This document shows, one piece after another, positions 1 through 8,613 of a stretch of 64,000 bases of DNA. The first letter of the stretch is position 1; every line of letters starts with the position of its first letter. Under the pieces are notes generated by a model, which was not told the DNA's origin, ran no database searches, and was given only the letters and a program-made list of their open reading frames with translations. Position numbers and translations under genes: made by a program. Location: assembly GCA_029977705.1 (NCBI GenBank), contig JAPOKJ010000012.1, positions 1-64,000 on the forward strand, given 5' to 3'. This DNA comes from Burkholderiales bacterium. GTDB lineage: Bacteria; Pseudomonadota; Gammaproteobacteria; Burkholderiales; Burkholderiaceae_E.

Positions 1-71
1 ATGGCCGCAGGCCTGCGCCGCTACCGGCGCGGGCGCGACCGAGCGCGGGCCCGCAGCCGGCAGTGCCAGGC
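1..71. other. Window edge, no gene assigned
   Basis: Short stretch downstream of the minus-strand thioesterase gene. I see no recognisable coding sequence or hairpin. Any gene further left begins outside the window. Confidence 0.4.
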
Positions 72-560
72 TCAGGACGTGGTGTAGGCGCCTGTGGCGC
101 TGGCGATCATCTGGCCTTCGTCATTGCGCAGGCTCATTTGCACCGTGCCGATGCGCCCGCCCAGTCGCAAGACTTGCCCGGTGGCGATGAAGCGCTGTCC
201 CAGGCCGGGCCGCAGGAAATCGATGCGCAGGTCGATGGTGCTCAATTTGGTCAGGCGCATCATGATCTGCGGTGTCGCCTCATCGCGATGCTTGTCGGCG
301 ATGGCGCACATCAGCATGAAGCCACCCATGGCATCGAGGACCGATGCCGTGACGCCGCCGTGCAGGCGTCCGGACTCGCGGTGGCCGACCAAGTCGGGCC
401 GCATCTGGAAGCTCAACTGGGGCTGGGCGGGGTCACAGGAGTCGACCTTGACACCGAGCACCTCGTTGAAGCGGACCTGTCGCTCGAACAGGTCGGTGAA
501 GTGGCGCTGCAGCTGTTCCTGCTCCTGCGCCGAGCGCAGGCTCTTGTGGTGGCCCGTCAT
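72..560 (-). CDS. PaaI/YigI-type hotdog-fold acyl-CoA thioesterase
   Basis: A 162-residue single-domain hotdog thioesterase, predicted to hydrolyse a cytosolic acyl-CoA thioester. The signature HGG is at residues 67-69, followed by the hotdog helix with Asp76 (TASVLDAMGG). Length and the preceding RESGRL segment fit the YigI/PaaI branch. It is the last gene of the catabolic operon, 15 bases after the stop of the crotonase gene. By context it probably releases CoA from a pathway intermediate or relieves CoA trapping. The substrate cannot be read from the sequence. No clear Shine-Dalgarno site precedes the ATG, which fits translation coupled to the gene upstream. Confidence 0.85.
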   Translation of the reverse strand: MTGHHKSLRSAQEQEQLQRHFTDLFERQVRFNEVLGVKVDSCDPAQPQLSFQMRPDLVGHRESGRLHGGVTASVLDAMGGFMLMCAIADKHRDEATPQIMMRLTKLSTIDLRIDFLRPGLGQRFIATGQVLRLGGRIGTVQMSLRNDEGQMIASATGAYTTS

Positions 561-575
561 GAAGGGATCGTACGT

Positions 576-1373
576 TCAGGCACCCTTGAACTTGGGTGGC
601 CGCTTTTCCAGGAAGGCGGCCACGCCCTCCTTGAAGTCGGCCGTGTAACCGGCCTTGCCCTGCAATTGCGCTTCCAGTTCGAGCTGGGCATCGAGGTCGT
701 TCTCGGTGCTGGCGTTCAGGGCTTCCTTCATCAGGGCATAGGCACGGGTCGGCTGCGTGGCCATGTGGCGTGCCATCTTCATCGCCTCGGCCATCAGCTG
801 GTCATCCGGGAACAGCTTCCAGACCATGCCATAGCGCAACGCATCCTCGGCCGGGATCTTGTCGGCCAGCATGCACAGCGCCCGCGCGCGCACGCTGCCC
901 ACATAGCGCGGCAGGAAGAAGGTGCTGCCAGCATCAGGGATCAGGCCGATCCGGGCGAAGGCCTGCAGGAAGCTGGCCGACTGGCCAGCCAGCACGATGT
1001 CGCCGGAAATCGCGATGCTCATGCCGGCCCCGGCCGCCACGCCGTTGACGGCGGTGATGACCGGCTTGGGCATCTTGCGGATGCGTTGCACGTAGAGGTT
1101 GTGGCCTTCCCTCAGGCTCGAGGACAGGTCGCGCGGCGGGCCGTCCTTGGGCTGGCCGCTCGAGGCTAGATCGGCACCCGAGCAAAAGCCGCGGCCGGCA
1201 CCGGTGATGATCACGGCGCGCACGGCCTCGTCGCTGGCGGCGCGATCCAGGTAGGCGGTCAGTCCGGCGACGATGTCCGCGTTCAGGGCATTGAGGGCTT
1301 CGGGACGGTTCAGGGTGATGACGGCCACACCCTCTTCGGCCTTGTACAGGACCGCATTGTTGAATTCAGCCAT
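576..1373 (-). CDS. Enoyl-CoA hydratase/isomerase (crotonase, PaaG-like)
   Basis: A 265-residue crotonase-fold enzyme. The ATG at 1373 is chosen because GGAG lies 6 bases upstream and the protein then starts like its family; an in-frame ATG at 1412 would add 13 atypical residues. Oxyanion-hole segments are GRGFCSGADL (about 60-69) and GVAAGAGMS (about 111-119). The IPDAGST segment carries Asp147 where PaaG-type isomerases have their catalytic Asp and classical hydratases have Glu. Overall similarity is closest to PaaG (ring epoxide isomerase of phenylacetate breakdown), but no other paa genes are present. In this operon it more likely hydrates or isomerises the carboxylated branched enoyl-CoA, the role of AtuE. 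Exact reaction is inferred. Confidence 0.85.
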   Translation of the reverse strand: MAEFNNAVLYKAEEGVAVITLNRPEALNALNADIVAGLTAYLDRAASDEAVRAVIITGAGRGFCSGADLASSGQPKDGPPRDLSSSLREGHNLYVQRIRKMPKPVITAVNGVAAGAGMSIAISGDIVLAGQSASFLQAFARIGLIPDAGSTFFLPRYVGSVRARALCMLADKIPAEDALRYGMVWKLFPDDQLMAEAMKMARHMATQPTRAYALMKEALNASTENDLDAQLELEAQLQGKAGYTADFKEGVAAFLEKRPPKFKGA

Positions 1374-1472
1374 GGGGGTCTCCAGCAGAAAAAGTCGAGG
1401 GGCGCAGTGCAAGGGCGCGCGCCCGAGACAGATGGCTCGATGATAGCGCGGCGATGGCGGGTACGAGGCGTT

Positions 1473-2657
1473 CTATACCAGGCCGAGCTTGCGCGCGGCC
1501 AGCTCGTTGAGGATCTCTTCGGCGCCACCGCCGATCATCATCACCTTGACCTCGCGGTAGATGCGCTCGACCCGGCCGCCACGCATGAAGCCGCTGCCAC
1601 CGAGGATCTGCACCGCCGTGTCGGCGCAGTCGCGCATCACGCGTCCGGCATAGGCCTTGACCAGGCTGATCTCGCCAACCGGCTTTTCACCAGCGTCCAG
1701 ACGCTGGGCCAGCACGGCCAGATGCGACTGCAGGGGCAGGATCTCGTCGATCATGCGCACCAGCTTGTGCCGGACCACCTGGTGGCTGATCAGGGTCTGG
1801 CCGAAGGTCTTGCGCTCGCGCGCCCAGGCCAGGGCCTCCTCGACGCAGACCTGGGCATAGCCCAGGGCCCCGGCGGCCATGCCCAGTCGCTCGGCATTGA
1901 AGTTGTTCATCACGATCGAGAAGCCCTGGTTCTCGGTGCCGAGCAGATGACCTTCGGGAATGAAGACCTCATCGAAGTGCAGGGCGGCGGTATCGCTGGC
2001 CCACCAGCCCATCTTCTTGAGGGGCTGACGGGTAAAGCCCGGGCTGTCGCGTTCGACCAGGAAGACCGAGACCCCGGACCCGCCAGGGCCGCCGGTGCGG
2101 GCCGCGATCACGTAGAAATCGGCGCGCATGCCCGAGGTGATGAAGATCTTGCCGCCGTTCAGCCGCCATCCGCCTTCACAGCGGGTGGCACGCGTGGTGA
2201 GCTGGGCCACATCCGACCCGCCCGAGGGTTCGGTGATGCCGAGTGCGCCGATCGCCTCGCCGGCGAACAGCTTGGGCAGCACCTTGCGCCGGACCTCTTC
2301 GCTGCCGCCGAGCAGGACCGGCTGGACCATGATGGTGTGACTGCGCAGGCTGGCATTGATGCCCCCGGCGCCGCAGCGCGCCAGTTCGACCGCGGCAATC
2401 ATGCCGGTCAGGTGGTCGCAGGGCGTGCCGCCATACTCCTCGGGATAGCTCAGGCCCTGCAGCCCGATGGCGGCTGCCTTTCTGAACAGGTCGCGCGGCA
2501 CCTCGCCGGCCTCGTCCCATTCATGGGCATGGGGCGTGATCTCCTGGCTGACGAAGCGGCGCAGGCTGGCCTGAAAGGCGCGATGGTGCTCCTGCGCGCC
2601 GGGCAACTTGCACAGGTCGAAGAAGTCGAGGGGTTCGGGCAACTGGTTCGGGCTCAT
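1473..2657 (-). CDS. Acyl-CoA dehydrogenase
   Basis: A 394-residue FAD-dependent acyl-CoA dehydrogenase with the expected N-terminal helical, middle beta (ITEPSGGSDV, residues 141-150, FAD/substrate contact) and C-terminal helical domains. The Glu of the usual C-terminal YEG motif is missing (here IGGGAEEI). Instead Glu256 sits in AERL of the helix that holds the catalytic base in isovaleryl-CoA dehydrogenase, suggesting a substrate branched near the beta carbon. Its start overlaps the stop of the carboxylase alpha gene by four bases (ATGA), so translation is coupled. It probably introduces the alpha-beta double bond into a branched acyl-CoA either before carboxylation or in a later beta-oxidation round. 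Confidence 0.9.
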   Translation of the reverse strand: MSPNQLPEPLDFFDLCKLPGAQEHHRAFQASLRRFVSQEITPHAHEWDEAGEVPRDLFRKAAAIGLQGLSYPEEYGGTPCDHLTGMIAAVELARCGAGGINASLRSHTIMVQPVLLGGSEEVRRKVLPKLFAGEAIGALGITEPSGGSDVAQLTTRATRCEGGWRLNGGKIFITSGMRADFYVIAARTGGPGGSGVSVFLVERDSPGFTRQPLKKMGWWASDTAALHFDEVFIPEGHLLGTENQGFSIVMNNFNAERLGMAAGALGYAQVCVEEALAWARERKTFGQTLISHQVVRHKLVRMIDEILPLQSHLAVLAQRLDAGEKPVGEISLVKAYAGRVMRDCADTAVQILGGSGFMRGGRVERIYREVKVMMIGGGAEEILNELAARKLGLV

Positions 2658-4657
2658 GCGCTGTCCTTGGGGGTGATTTCGATCATCAGGCGGCCGGGCG
2701 AGACCTGCTGGCCCTCCTGGACATGGAGGGCCTTGACCGTGCCGTCGCAGGGCGCATTGATGCTGTGTTCCATCTTCATGGCCTCCAGGGACATCAGGCG
2801 CTCACCGTGGGTCACGGCTTGTCCGGGGGCGACCGCGATCGCTCGTACCGCGCCGTGCATGCGCGCAGTCACATGGCCACCGCCCTGCGTGCTTTCACGG
2901 TTGGGCGGTGCGGCCGACAGGTCTTCGACGCGGTCCTGAATGCCGAGGGCATCGAGCAGCAGGGTCAGGCGCTCCGCGCGGGCATCGATGCGGGCAAAGA
3001 CCGGGGTGGCCAGCCCGTCGATGCTGGCATGGTGCACGACGTCCAGGGCCTGCCCGGGTGCGATCGCGACCTCGTGAGAGCTGCCCGGGCTGGCCTCGCC
3101 TGAATCTGCCTGCACCAGGAAGCGTCCGGGCTGGTCGATGGCGCGGCTCACGCGCAGGGCTTGCGCCGCATCGCCAAATCCCAGGCGCATCGGACTGGTG
3201 ATCGATCCCATGCTGCTCCACTGCGCCAGCGGGCCATGGGCCAGGCCTTGATGATGGACGAGCAGGCCCGCTGCCAGGGCCTGCCAGCGGGCATCGGCCT
3301 GCGGGCGGTTGAAGCGGCTGCCATGGGCATCGAGCCAGCGGGTGCTCAGCCGCGGGCCACTGAAAGGCTCGGCCTGAAGGCAGGCAATGAGGTAGTCGCG
3401 GTTGGTGGTCAGACCCAGGATGCGGGTTTGTGAAAGACCTGCGATCAGGCGTGAGCGGGCGATCTCGCGGGTCGGTCCCCAGGCGATCAGCTTGGCGATC
3501 ATCGAGTCATAGTGGCGCGGGATCTGCGCCTGCGCCGCCAGTCCGTGATCGATGCGCAGGCCTGCGATCTGCGGGAACTGCCAATGGGCAATCGGACCAG
3601 GTTGCGGCACGAAGCCGGCGAAGGCATCCTCGGCACACAGCCGCGCCTCGATCGCATGACCCTTGACCTGATGTGCGATCGGAAGGCTGTCGAGCGACTG
3701 GCCCTGGGCAATCGCAATCTGCAAGGCCACCAGGTCCAGCCCGGTGACAGCTTCGGTGACCGGATGCTCGACCTGCAGCCGGGTATTCATTTCCAGGAAA
3801 TAGAAGTCGCCACGACCATCGCCCCTGTCCTCGAACAGGAACTCGATGGTCCCGGCACCTTCGTAGGCGACCCCGCGGGCCAGTCGCATGGCAGCCTCGC
3901 CCATGGCGGCGCGAACGTCCGGATGCAGGCCCGGGGCAGGGGCTTCTTCCAAGATTTTCTGATTGCGTCGCTGCGTCGAGCAGTCGCGCTCACCGAAGTG
4001 CACCACATGGCCGTGCTGGTCACCGAAGATCTGGATCTCGATGTGGCGTGCCTGCTCGACCAGGCGCTCGATCAGCAACTGGTCGGAGCCAAAGCCGGAC
4101 AGGGCTTCGAGCTTGGCAGCGCGCAGGGCCGCGGGCAGTTGATCGGCGCTGTCGACGCGACGCATGCCGCGACCGCCGCCACCGGCTGCCGCCTTGATCA
4201 TCAAGGGGAAGCCGACCTTGAGCGCCTGTGCCTGCAGGCTGGCCTCATCCTGCTCAGCGCCCGAGTAACCGGGCAGGCAGGGCACCCCCAGTTTCATGGC
4301 CAGTGCCTTGCCGGCCGACTTGTTGCCCAGGCCCTCGATCGACTCGGGCGAAGGGCCGATGAACTTGATGCCGGCGTCGCGGCAGGCGCGCGAGAATTGC
4401 GCGTTCTCGCTCAGAAAGCCGTAGCCGGGATGGACCATCGTCGCGCCACTGGTGCGGCAGGCAGCCAGCACCTTGTCGATGTTCAGATAGCTGTCGGCGG
4501 CTGCGGAGCCCCCGAGGCACAGGCTGTGATCGGCCATCTGCACATGGCGCGCACCGGCGTCAGCCTCGGAGTAGACCGCGACGGTCGGAATGCCCAGTTG
4601 GCGGGCGGAGGCGATCACGCGGCAGGCGATCTCGCCGCGGTTGGCGATCAGGATCAT
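2654..4657 (-). CDS. Biotin-dependent acyl-CoA carboxylase, alpha subunit (biotin carboxylase + BCCP; geranyl-/methylcrotonyl-CoA type)
   Basis: A 667-residue subunit. The N-terminal biotin carboxylase domain starts IANRGEIACRV, has the glycine-rich ATP-grasp loop GGGGRGMRRV and the FLEMNTRLQVEHPVTE active-site segment, and occupies about residues 1-445. A linker domain follows, then a C-terminal biotinyl domain with EAMKMEH, where Lys628 is the biotin attachment site. It carboxylates biotin using ATP and bicarbonate and works with the beta subunit at 5928-7550. Domain layout matches both geranyl-CoA (AtuF) and methylcrotonyl-CoA (LiuD) carboxylases. The operon context favours the geranyl/isoprenoid type. 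A dehydrogenase gene is inserted between the alpha and beta genes, as in atu and liu operons generally. Confidence 0.92.
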   Translation of the reverse strand: MILIANRGEIACRVIASARQLGIPTVAVYSEADAGARHVQMADHSLCLGGSAAADSYLNIDKVLAACRTSGATMVHPGYGFLSENAQFSRACRDAGIKFIGPSPESIEGLGNKSAGKALAMKLGVPCLPGYSGAEQDEASLQAQALKVGFPLMIKAAAGGGGRGMRRVDSADQLPAALRAAKLEALSGFGSDQLLIERLVEQARHIEIQIFGDQHGHVVHFGERDCSTQRRNQKILEEAPAPGLHPDVRAAMGEAAMRLARGVAYEGAGTIEFLFEDRGDGRGDFYFLEMNTRLQVEHPVTEAVTGLDLVALQIAIAQGQSLDSLPIAHQVKGHAIEARLCAEDAFAGFVPQPGPIAHWQFPQIAGLRIDHGLAAQAQIPRHYDSMIAKLIAWGPTREIARSRLIAGLSQTRILGLTTNRDYLIACLQAEPFSGPRLSTRWLDAHGSRFNRPQADARWQALAAGLLVHHQGLAHGPLAQWSSMGSITSPMRLGFGDAAQALRVSRAIDQPGRFLVQADSGEASPGSSHEVAIAPGQALDVVHHASIDGLATPVFARIDARAERLTLLLDALGIQDRVEDLSAAPPNRESTQGGGHVTARMHGAVRAIAVAPGQAVTHGERLMSLEAMKMEHSINAPCDGTVKALHVQEGQQVSPGRLMIEITPKDSA

Positions 4658-4723
4658 GGGTGGGCGCTCGGGATGGGGCAGGGCATGGGCGGGCGTGCTG
4701 CAGCGTCTGGCAAGGGTTGTGGA

Positions 4724-5875
4724 TCAGCCGTTGCGCGGCATGATGCCCATGGTCTTGGCGATGATGCCCATCATCACCTCGTCGGCGCCGCCGCCGATCG
4801 AGGACAGGCGGGTGTCGCGCCAGAAGCGGTTGACATAGGTCTCTTCCATGTAGCCCATGCCGCCCCAGAACTGCACGCACCAGTCACCCACTTCGCGCAC
4901 GACGCGGCCGGCCTTGAGCTTGGCCATCGAGGCCAGCTGGGTAACGTCGGTGCCCTGCAGGTACAGCTCCGTGGCCCGGTACACCAGCGAGCGCAGCATC
5001 TCGACATCGCTTTGCAGTTCGGCCAGCTTGAAGTAGATGTACTGGTTGTCCAGCAAGGGCTTGCCAAAGGCCTTGCGCTCGCGCAGGTAGTTGATGGTCT
5101 CGCGAATCACGAGGTCTGCCGACAAGGCATTGGCCGCGCCCCACAGGCGCTCTTCCTGGAATTGCTGCATCTGGTAGGTAAAGCCCATGCCTTCCTCGCC
5201 GATGCGGTAGCGCTGCGGCACGCGCACATTGTCCAGATGGATCTGAGCGGTATCGGAGGAGTTCATGCCCGCCTTCTTGAGCTTGCGCGCGATCTCGACG
5301 CCCTTGGTCTTCATCGGTACGCAGATCAGCGACTTGTTGCGATGGGCCGAACCCTCGCCGGTATTGGCCAGCAGGCACATCCAGTCGGCCTGGGTGCCGT
5401 TGGTGGTCCACATCTTGCCGCCGTTGATGATGTAGTCATCGCCATCCTTGCGGGCGGTGGTCTTGATCGAGGCCACGTCGGACCCGGCCCCCACCTCGGA
5501 CACGCCCAGGCAGGCCACGTAATCGCCGGAGATCGAGGGCGCCAGGAACTCCTTCTTGACTTCGTCGGAACCAAAGCGCGCCAGCGCCGGGGTGGCCATG
5601 TCCGTCTGCACGCCGATGGCCATCGGCACGCCGCCGCAGCCGGCCTCTCCCAGGGCCTCGGCCATCGCCACCGAGTAGGAATAGTCCAGGCCCGAGCCGC
5701 CGTATTCGACCGGCTTGCAAAGGCCGAGCAGGCCCAGGTTGCCGAGTTTCTTGAAGACTTCGTGGGCCGGGAAGATGCCGGCCTTTTCCCACTCGTCGAC
5801 ATGGGGGCGGACTTCCTTGTGCAGGAACTTCTTCAGGGTGTCCTGCATCTTCAGGTGTTCTTCGGTGTAGATCAT
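4724..5875 (-). CDS. Acyl-CoA dehydrogenase (citronellyl-CoA dehydrogenase AtuD-like)
   Basis: A 383-residue acyl-CoA dehydrogenase. The ATG at 5875 is chosen because AGGA lies just upstream and because an earlier in-frame ATG at 5980 would overlap the end of the carboxylase beta gene with unlike sequence. The middle domain has GVSEVGAGSDVA (about 124-135). The canonical YEG catalytic Glu is replaced (SIGGGADEV), while EERL at 241-244 supplies Glu242 at the isovaleryl-CoA dehydrogenase position. It is only distantly similar to the other dehydrogenase in the operon, so the two probably act on different intermediates. A role on citronellyl-CoA-like substrates is inferred from gene order: it lies between the carboxylase subunit genes. 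Confidence 0.9.
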   Translation of the reverse strand: MIYTEEHLKMQDTLKKFLHKEVRPHVDEWEKAGIFPAHEVFKKLGNLGLLGLCKPVEYGGSGLDYSYSVAMAEALGEAGCGGVPMAIGVQTDMATPALARFGSDEVKKEFLAPSISGDYVACLGVSEVGAGSDVASIKTTARKDGDDYIINGGKMWTTNGTQADWMCLLANTGEGSAHRNKSLICVPMKTKGVEIARKLKKAGMNSSDTAQIHLDNVRVPQRYRIGEEGMGFTYQMQQFQEERLWGAANALSADLVIRETINYLRERKAFGKPLLDNQYIYFKLAELQSDVEMLRSLVYRATELYLQGTDVTQLASMAKLKAGRVVREVGDWCVQFWGGMGYMEETYVNRFWRDTRLSSIGGGADEVMMGIIAKTMGIMPRNG

Positions 5876-5927
5876 GGGGTGTCCTTGAAGGGAGTTGACT
5901 GGGTGTGGGAGATCAGCGTCGCCGACG

Positions 5928-7550
5928 TCAGGGACGTGCCACGCCGAATTGCATCGGACGCAATTCGCGGCGCTGGGCATCGCGAACGATGTCCAGCACC
6001 AGGCCTAGCACGCGGCGCGTGTCGCGCGGATCGATGATGCCGTCATCAAGCATCTGGCCGCTGGTGTAGAGCGCGCCCGACTGGCGATCGAAGTTCTCGA
6101 TGATGCTGGCCTCAAGGGCCTGGAGCCTGGCTTCGTCGACCGCTTCGCCTTTGCGCCGGGCATTGGCCTCGGCCACGATGCGCATGGTGCCAGCGGCCTG
6201 CTCGCCGCCCATCACGGCCGTCCTGGCATTGGGCCAGGTGAAGGCAAAGCGTGGCCCGAAAGCGCGACCGCACATGCCATAGTTGCCGGCCCCGAAGGAG
6301 GCCCCGCAGTGGATGGTGATCGAGGGCACGTTGGCGTTGGAGACAGCCTGGATCATCTTCGAGCCGTGCTTGATCATGCCGGCCTGCTCGGAGGCCTTGC
6401 CGACGATGTAGCCGGTGGTGTTCTGCAGGTAGAGCAGCGGGGTGCCGCTCTGGCAGCAGGCCTGGATGAAGTGGGTGGCCTTGTGGCTGCCGGCTGGATC
6501 GATCGGACCATTGTTGGTGATGATGCCCACCGGCATCCCGAAGATGCGGGCATGGCCGCACACCGTCTGGGGGCCGTAGTCGGCCTGGAAGTCGAGAAAC
6601 TCGGAGCCATCGACGATACGCGCGATGACCTCGTGCATGTCGATGGGCTGACGAAAGTCGACTGGCATCACACCTGCCAACTCGTCGGGGGAATACAGCG
6701 GCTCGGTGGCGTCGGGCAGCGCCGGGGCTGTCCTGAAGGTATCGCCGCGCAGGCGATCGACGATCTCGCGGCACAGCCGGATGGCATCGGCATCATCCTC
6801 GGCCAGGTACTCGCCCAGGCCCGAGATGCTGGTGTGCATCTCGGCGCCGCCCAGCTCCTCGTCGGTGGCAATTTCACCGGTGGCGGCCTTGAGCAGCGGC
6901 GGGCCGGCCAGGAAGGCCTTGGCGCGGCCTCGCACCATGACCACATGGTCGGACAGGCCGGGCATGTAGGCGCCGCCTGCGGTCGATGAGCCGTGCACCA
7001 CGCCGATCACCGGGCAGCCGGCGGCCGACAGTCGGGCCAGGCCGTAGAACAGGCCGCCGCCCTGGATGAAGCCCTCGACCCGGTACTTGAGCAGGTTGGC
7101 GCCAGCCGACTCGATCAGCTGGATATAGGGCATCTTGTTCTGCAGGGCCAGCTCCTGCCCGCGCAGGATCTTTTCGCGGCCCATCGCCTGGATGGCTCCG
7201 GCATCGATGCCGGCATCGCTGACGTTGATGACGCAGCGGACGCCCCTGACCACGCCAATGCCAACGATGACGCCGCCGCCGGGAATGGTCTTGGCCGGGT
7301 CGGCATGATCGAGCAGGTAGCCGGCCATGCTGGACAGCTCGAGCCAGGGCGCGCCCGGATCGAGCAGGCGAGCCAGGCGTTCGCGCGGCAGCAGTTGGCC
7401 GCGCTTGTCGAACAGCGGTTTGGCGCGGGCCGAGGCCTGGGCGGCGCGCTGCTCGAGGGTCCGCATCTGTGCAAGCAGATGGAGCATGCCCTCGCGGCGT
7501 TGGGCGAATTCGGCGCTGTCGGGACTCACAGAGGAGACGATTCGGGGCAT
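5928..7550 (-). CDS. Acyl-CoA carboxylase beta subunit (carboxyltransferase; geranyl-CoA carboxylase AtuC-like)
   Basis: A 540-residue carboxyltransferase with N and C crotonase-like halves. Signatures include GSSTAGGAYMPGLSD (187-201), the AGPPLLKAATGE acyl-CoA segment, NNGPIDPAGSHKA and GASFGAGNYGMCGRAF. It transfers CO2 from biotin to the gamma carbon of a branched alpha,beta-unsaturated acyl-CoA. At residues 163-175 it reads QGGGLFYGLARLS, where methylcrotonyl-CoA carboxylases as I recall them have FGRIFFNQANMS. The bulky Phe is thus replaced by Gly164, a change reported to open the pocket for the longer geranyl chain. The alignment is by eye. It is the second gene of the operon, 46 bases after the SDR gene, and 52 bases separate its stop from the AtuD-like gene. 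Confidence 0.92.
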   Translation of the reverse strand: MPRIVSSVSPDSAEFAQRREGMLHLLAQMRTLEQRAAQASARAKPLFDKRGQLLPRERLARLLDPGAPWLELSSMAGYLLDHADPAKTIPGGGVIVGIGVVRGVRCVINVSDAGIDAGAIQAMGREKILRGQELALQNKMPYIQLIESAGANLLKYRVEGFIQGGGLFYGLARLSAAGCPVIGVVHGSSTAGGAYMPGLSDHVVMVRGRAKAFLAGPPLLKAATGEIATDEELGGAEMHTSISGLGEYLAEDDADAIRLCREIVDRLRGDTFRTAPALPDATEPLYSPDELAGVMPVDFRQPIDMHEVIARIVDGSEFLDFQADYGPQTVCGHARIFGMPVGIITNNGPIDPAGSHKATHFIQACCQSGTPLLYLQNTTGYIVGKASEQAGMIKHGSKMIQAVSNANVPSITIHCGASFGAGNYGMCGRAFGPRFAFTWPNARTAVMGGEQAAGTMRIVAEANARRKGEAVDEARLQALEASIIENFDRQSGALYTSGQMLDDGIIDPRDTRRVLGLVLDIVRDAQRRELRPMQFGVARP

Positions 7551-7596
7551 GGTCAGTCGTCCGGGGGCTGGATCTTCAAGGCGGGATCGTCAGGGT

Positions 7597-8493
7597 TCAA
7601 TCGTCGAGGTTCTGGGTCGCCTTGGGCTCGCTGTAAAGATGAAAACCGTTGTAGGCCGCAATCGCCGGGGTCTGCGCCGCCTGGCGCGTCGGCCAGGTGT
7701 GACGGGCGTTGGGCACGCCACCATCGACGCGGATGCAGGTGCCGGTGATGAAGTGGGCGGCCTCGGAGAGCAGGAACACGATCGGCGCAGCCACTTCCGA
7801 CTCGGTGCCGAAGCGCTGCAGCGGCACGATCTTTTTCAGGCGCTTGAGTTGCGGGCGTTGCGTGGTCGGGTCGTACTTGTCGAAGCCGCTGGAGGCGATC
7901 CAGCCCGGGGCCACCGCATTGACACGCACGCCGAAGCGGGCCCACTCACAGGCAGCGGTCTCGGTGAAGTTGAGCATGCCGGCGCGCGCCGCGCCCGAGT
8001 GGCCCATGCCGGGCATGCCGCTCCACATGTCGGCGATGATGTTGACCATCGCGCCGCCATGCTGGCCCATCCATTGCAGCACAGCTTCGCGTGCCACCAG
8101 ATAGCCCCCGGTCAGGTTGGTCTTGATGACCGCTTCCCAGCCGTTGAGCGAGAGCGACTCCAGGGGAGCCGGGAACTGGCCACCGGCATTGTTGACCAGG
8201 CCATCGAGACGTCCGTGATGCTGGATGAAGTCGCCGACGGCAGCCTTGACCGAGTCTTCGTTGCGGATGTCGGCCGAGCAGGTCCAGGGCTTCTGGCCAG
8301 TGGCCTCCTCGATCTCAAGCGCGGTTTTTTGCAGCAGTTCGATCTTGCGGCCGAGCAGGCCGACCTGGGCGCCCAAGGCCGCCAGTTCATGGGCGGTACA
8401 GCGGCCGATGCCGGAGCCGGCACCAGTGACAAGAATGGCCTGCCCCTTGAAGGCTTCAGGCTGGAAGACACTGCGGTACTGATGGGCGCTCAT
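7597..8493 (-). CDS. SDR-family oxidoreductase (enoyl-CoA reductase-like; AtuB/AtuG position)
   Basis: A 298-residue short-chain dehydrogenase/reductase fold. The nucleotide-binding motif TGAGSGIG is near residue 23, NNAGG near 110, and VDGG near the C-terminus. The normal catalytic YxxxK is absent: the site reads HSGAARAGM, which is the pattern of peroxisomal trans-2-enoyl-CoA reductase (PECR) and the related 2,4-dienoyl-CoA reductases. It may therefore reduce an unsaturated acyl-CoA with NADPH rather than oxidise an alcohol. It is the first gene of the operon, facing the tetR gene across a 295-base intergenic region. A citronellol/geraniol dehydrogenase role (AtuB/AtuG) is the alternative. 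Confidence 0.82.
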   Translation of the reverse strand: MSAHQYRSVFQPEAFKGQAILVTGAGSGIGRCTAHELAALGAQVGLLGRKIELLQKTALEIEEATGQKPWTCSADIRNEDSVKAAVGDFIQHHGRLDGLVNNAGGQFPAPLESLSLNGWEAVIKTNLTGGYLVAREAVLQWMGQHGGAMVNIIADMWSGMPGMGHSGAARAGMLNFTETAACEWARFGVRVNAVAPGWIASSGFDKYDPTTQRPQLKRLKKIVPLQRFGTESEVAAPIVFLLSEAAHFITGTCIRVDGGVPNARHTWPTRQAAQTPAIAAYNGFHLYSEPKATQNLDD

Positions 8494-8613
8494 AGGGCTC
8501 GTGCTCTCGTAGGTGATGGGGCCTGTCCAGGCGGGGCCGGCGGGAGCCAGCCTGAACGGGGCATGAGGTCATGCGGGACGGTTGCGGCGTTTGACCGATG
8601 ACGCCTGGATGCT

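Noticed and set aside
576-1373. Phenylacetate degradation (paaG)
   Set aside because: The protein is PaaG-like, but no other paa gene is nearby; operon context outweighs the similarity.
3512-6037. Very long open frame on the plus strand opposite the carboxylase alpha and dehydrogenase genes; similar long antisense frames at 12659-14545, 41692-43803, 48249-51209 and 51178-53322
   Set aside because: These lie opposite genes with clear family motifs. Their translations are rich in His, Gln, Arg and Gly without domain signatures. Such shadows are expected in GC-rich DNA.
1473-8493. Leucine/isovalerate (liu) operon as the identity of the left cluster
   Set aside because: No HMG-CoA lyase and no MerR-type regulator are present, there are two dehydrogenases plus an SDR, and the regulator is TetR-type. 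The atu-like reading fits better, though the substrate is unproven.
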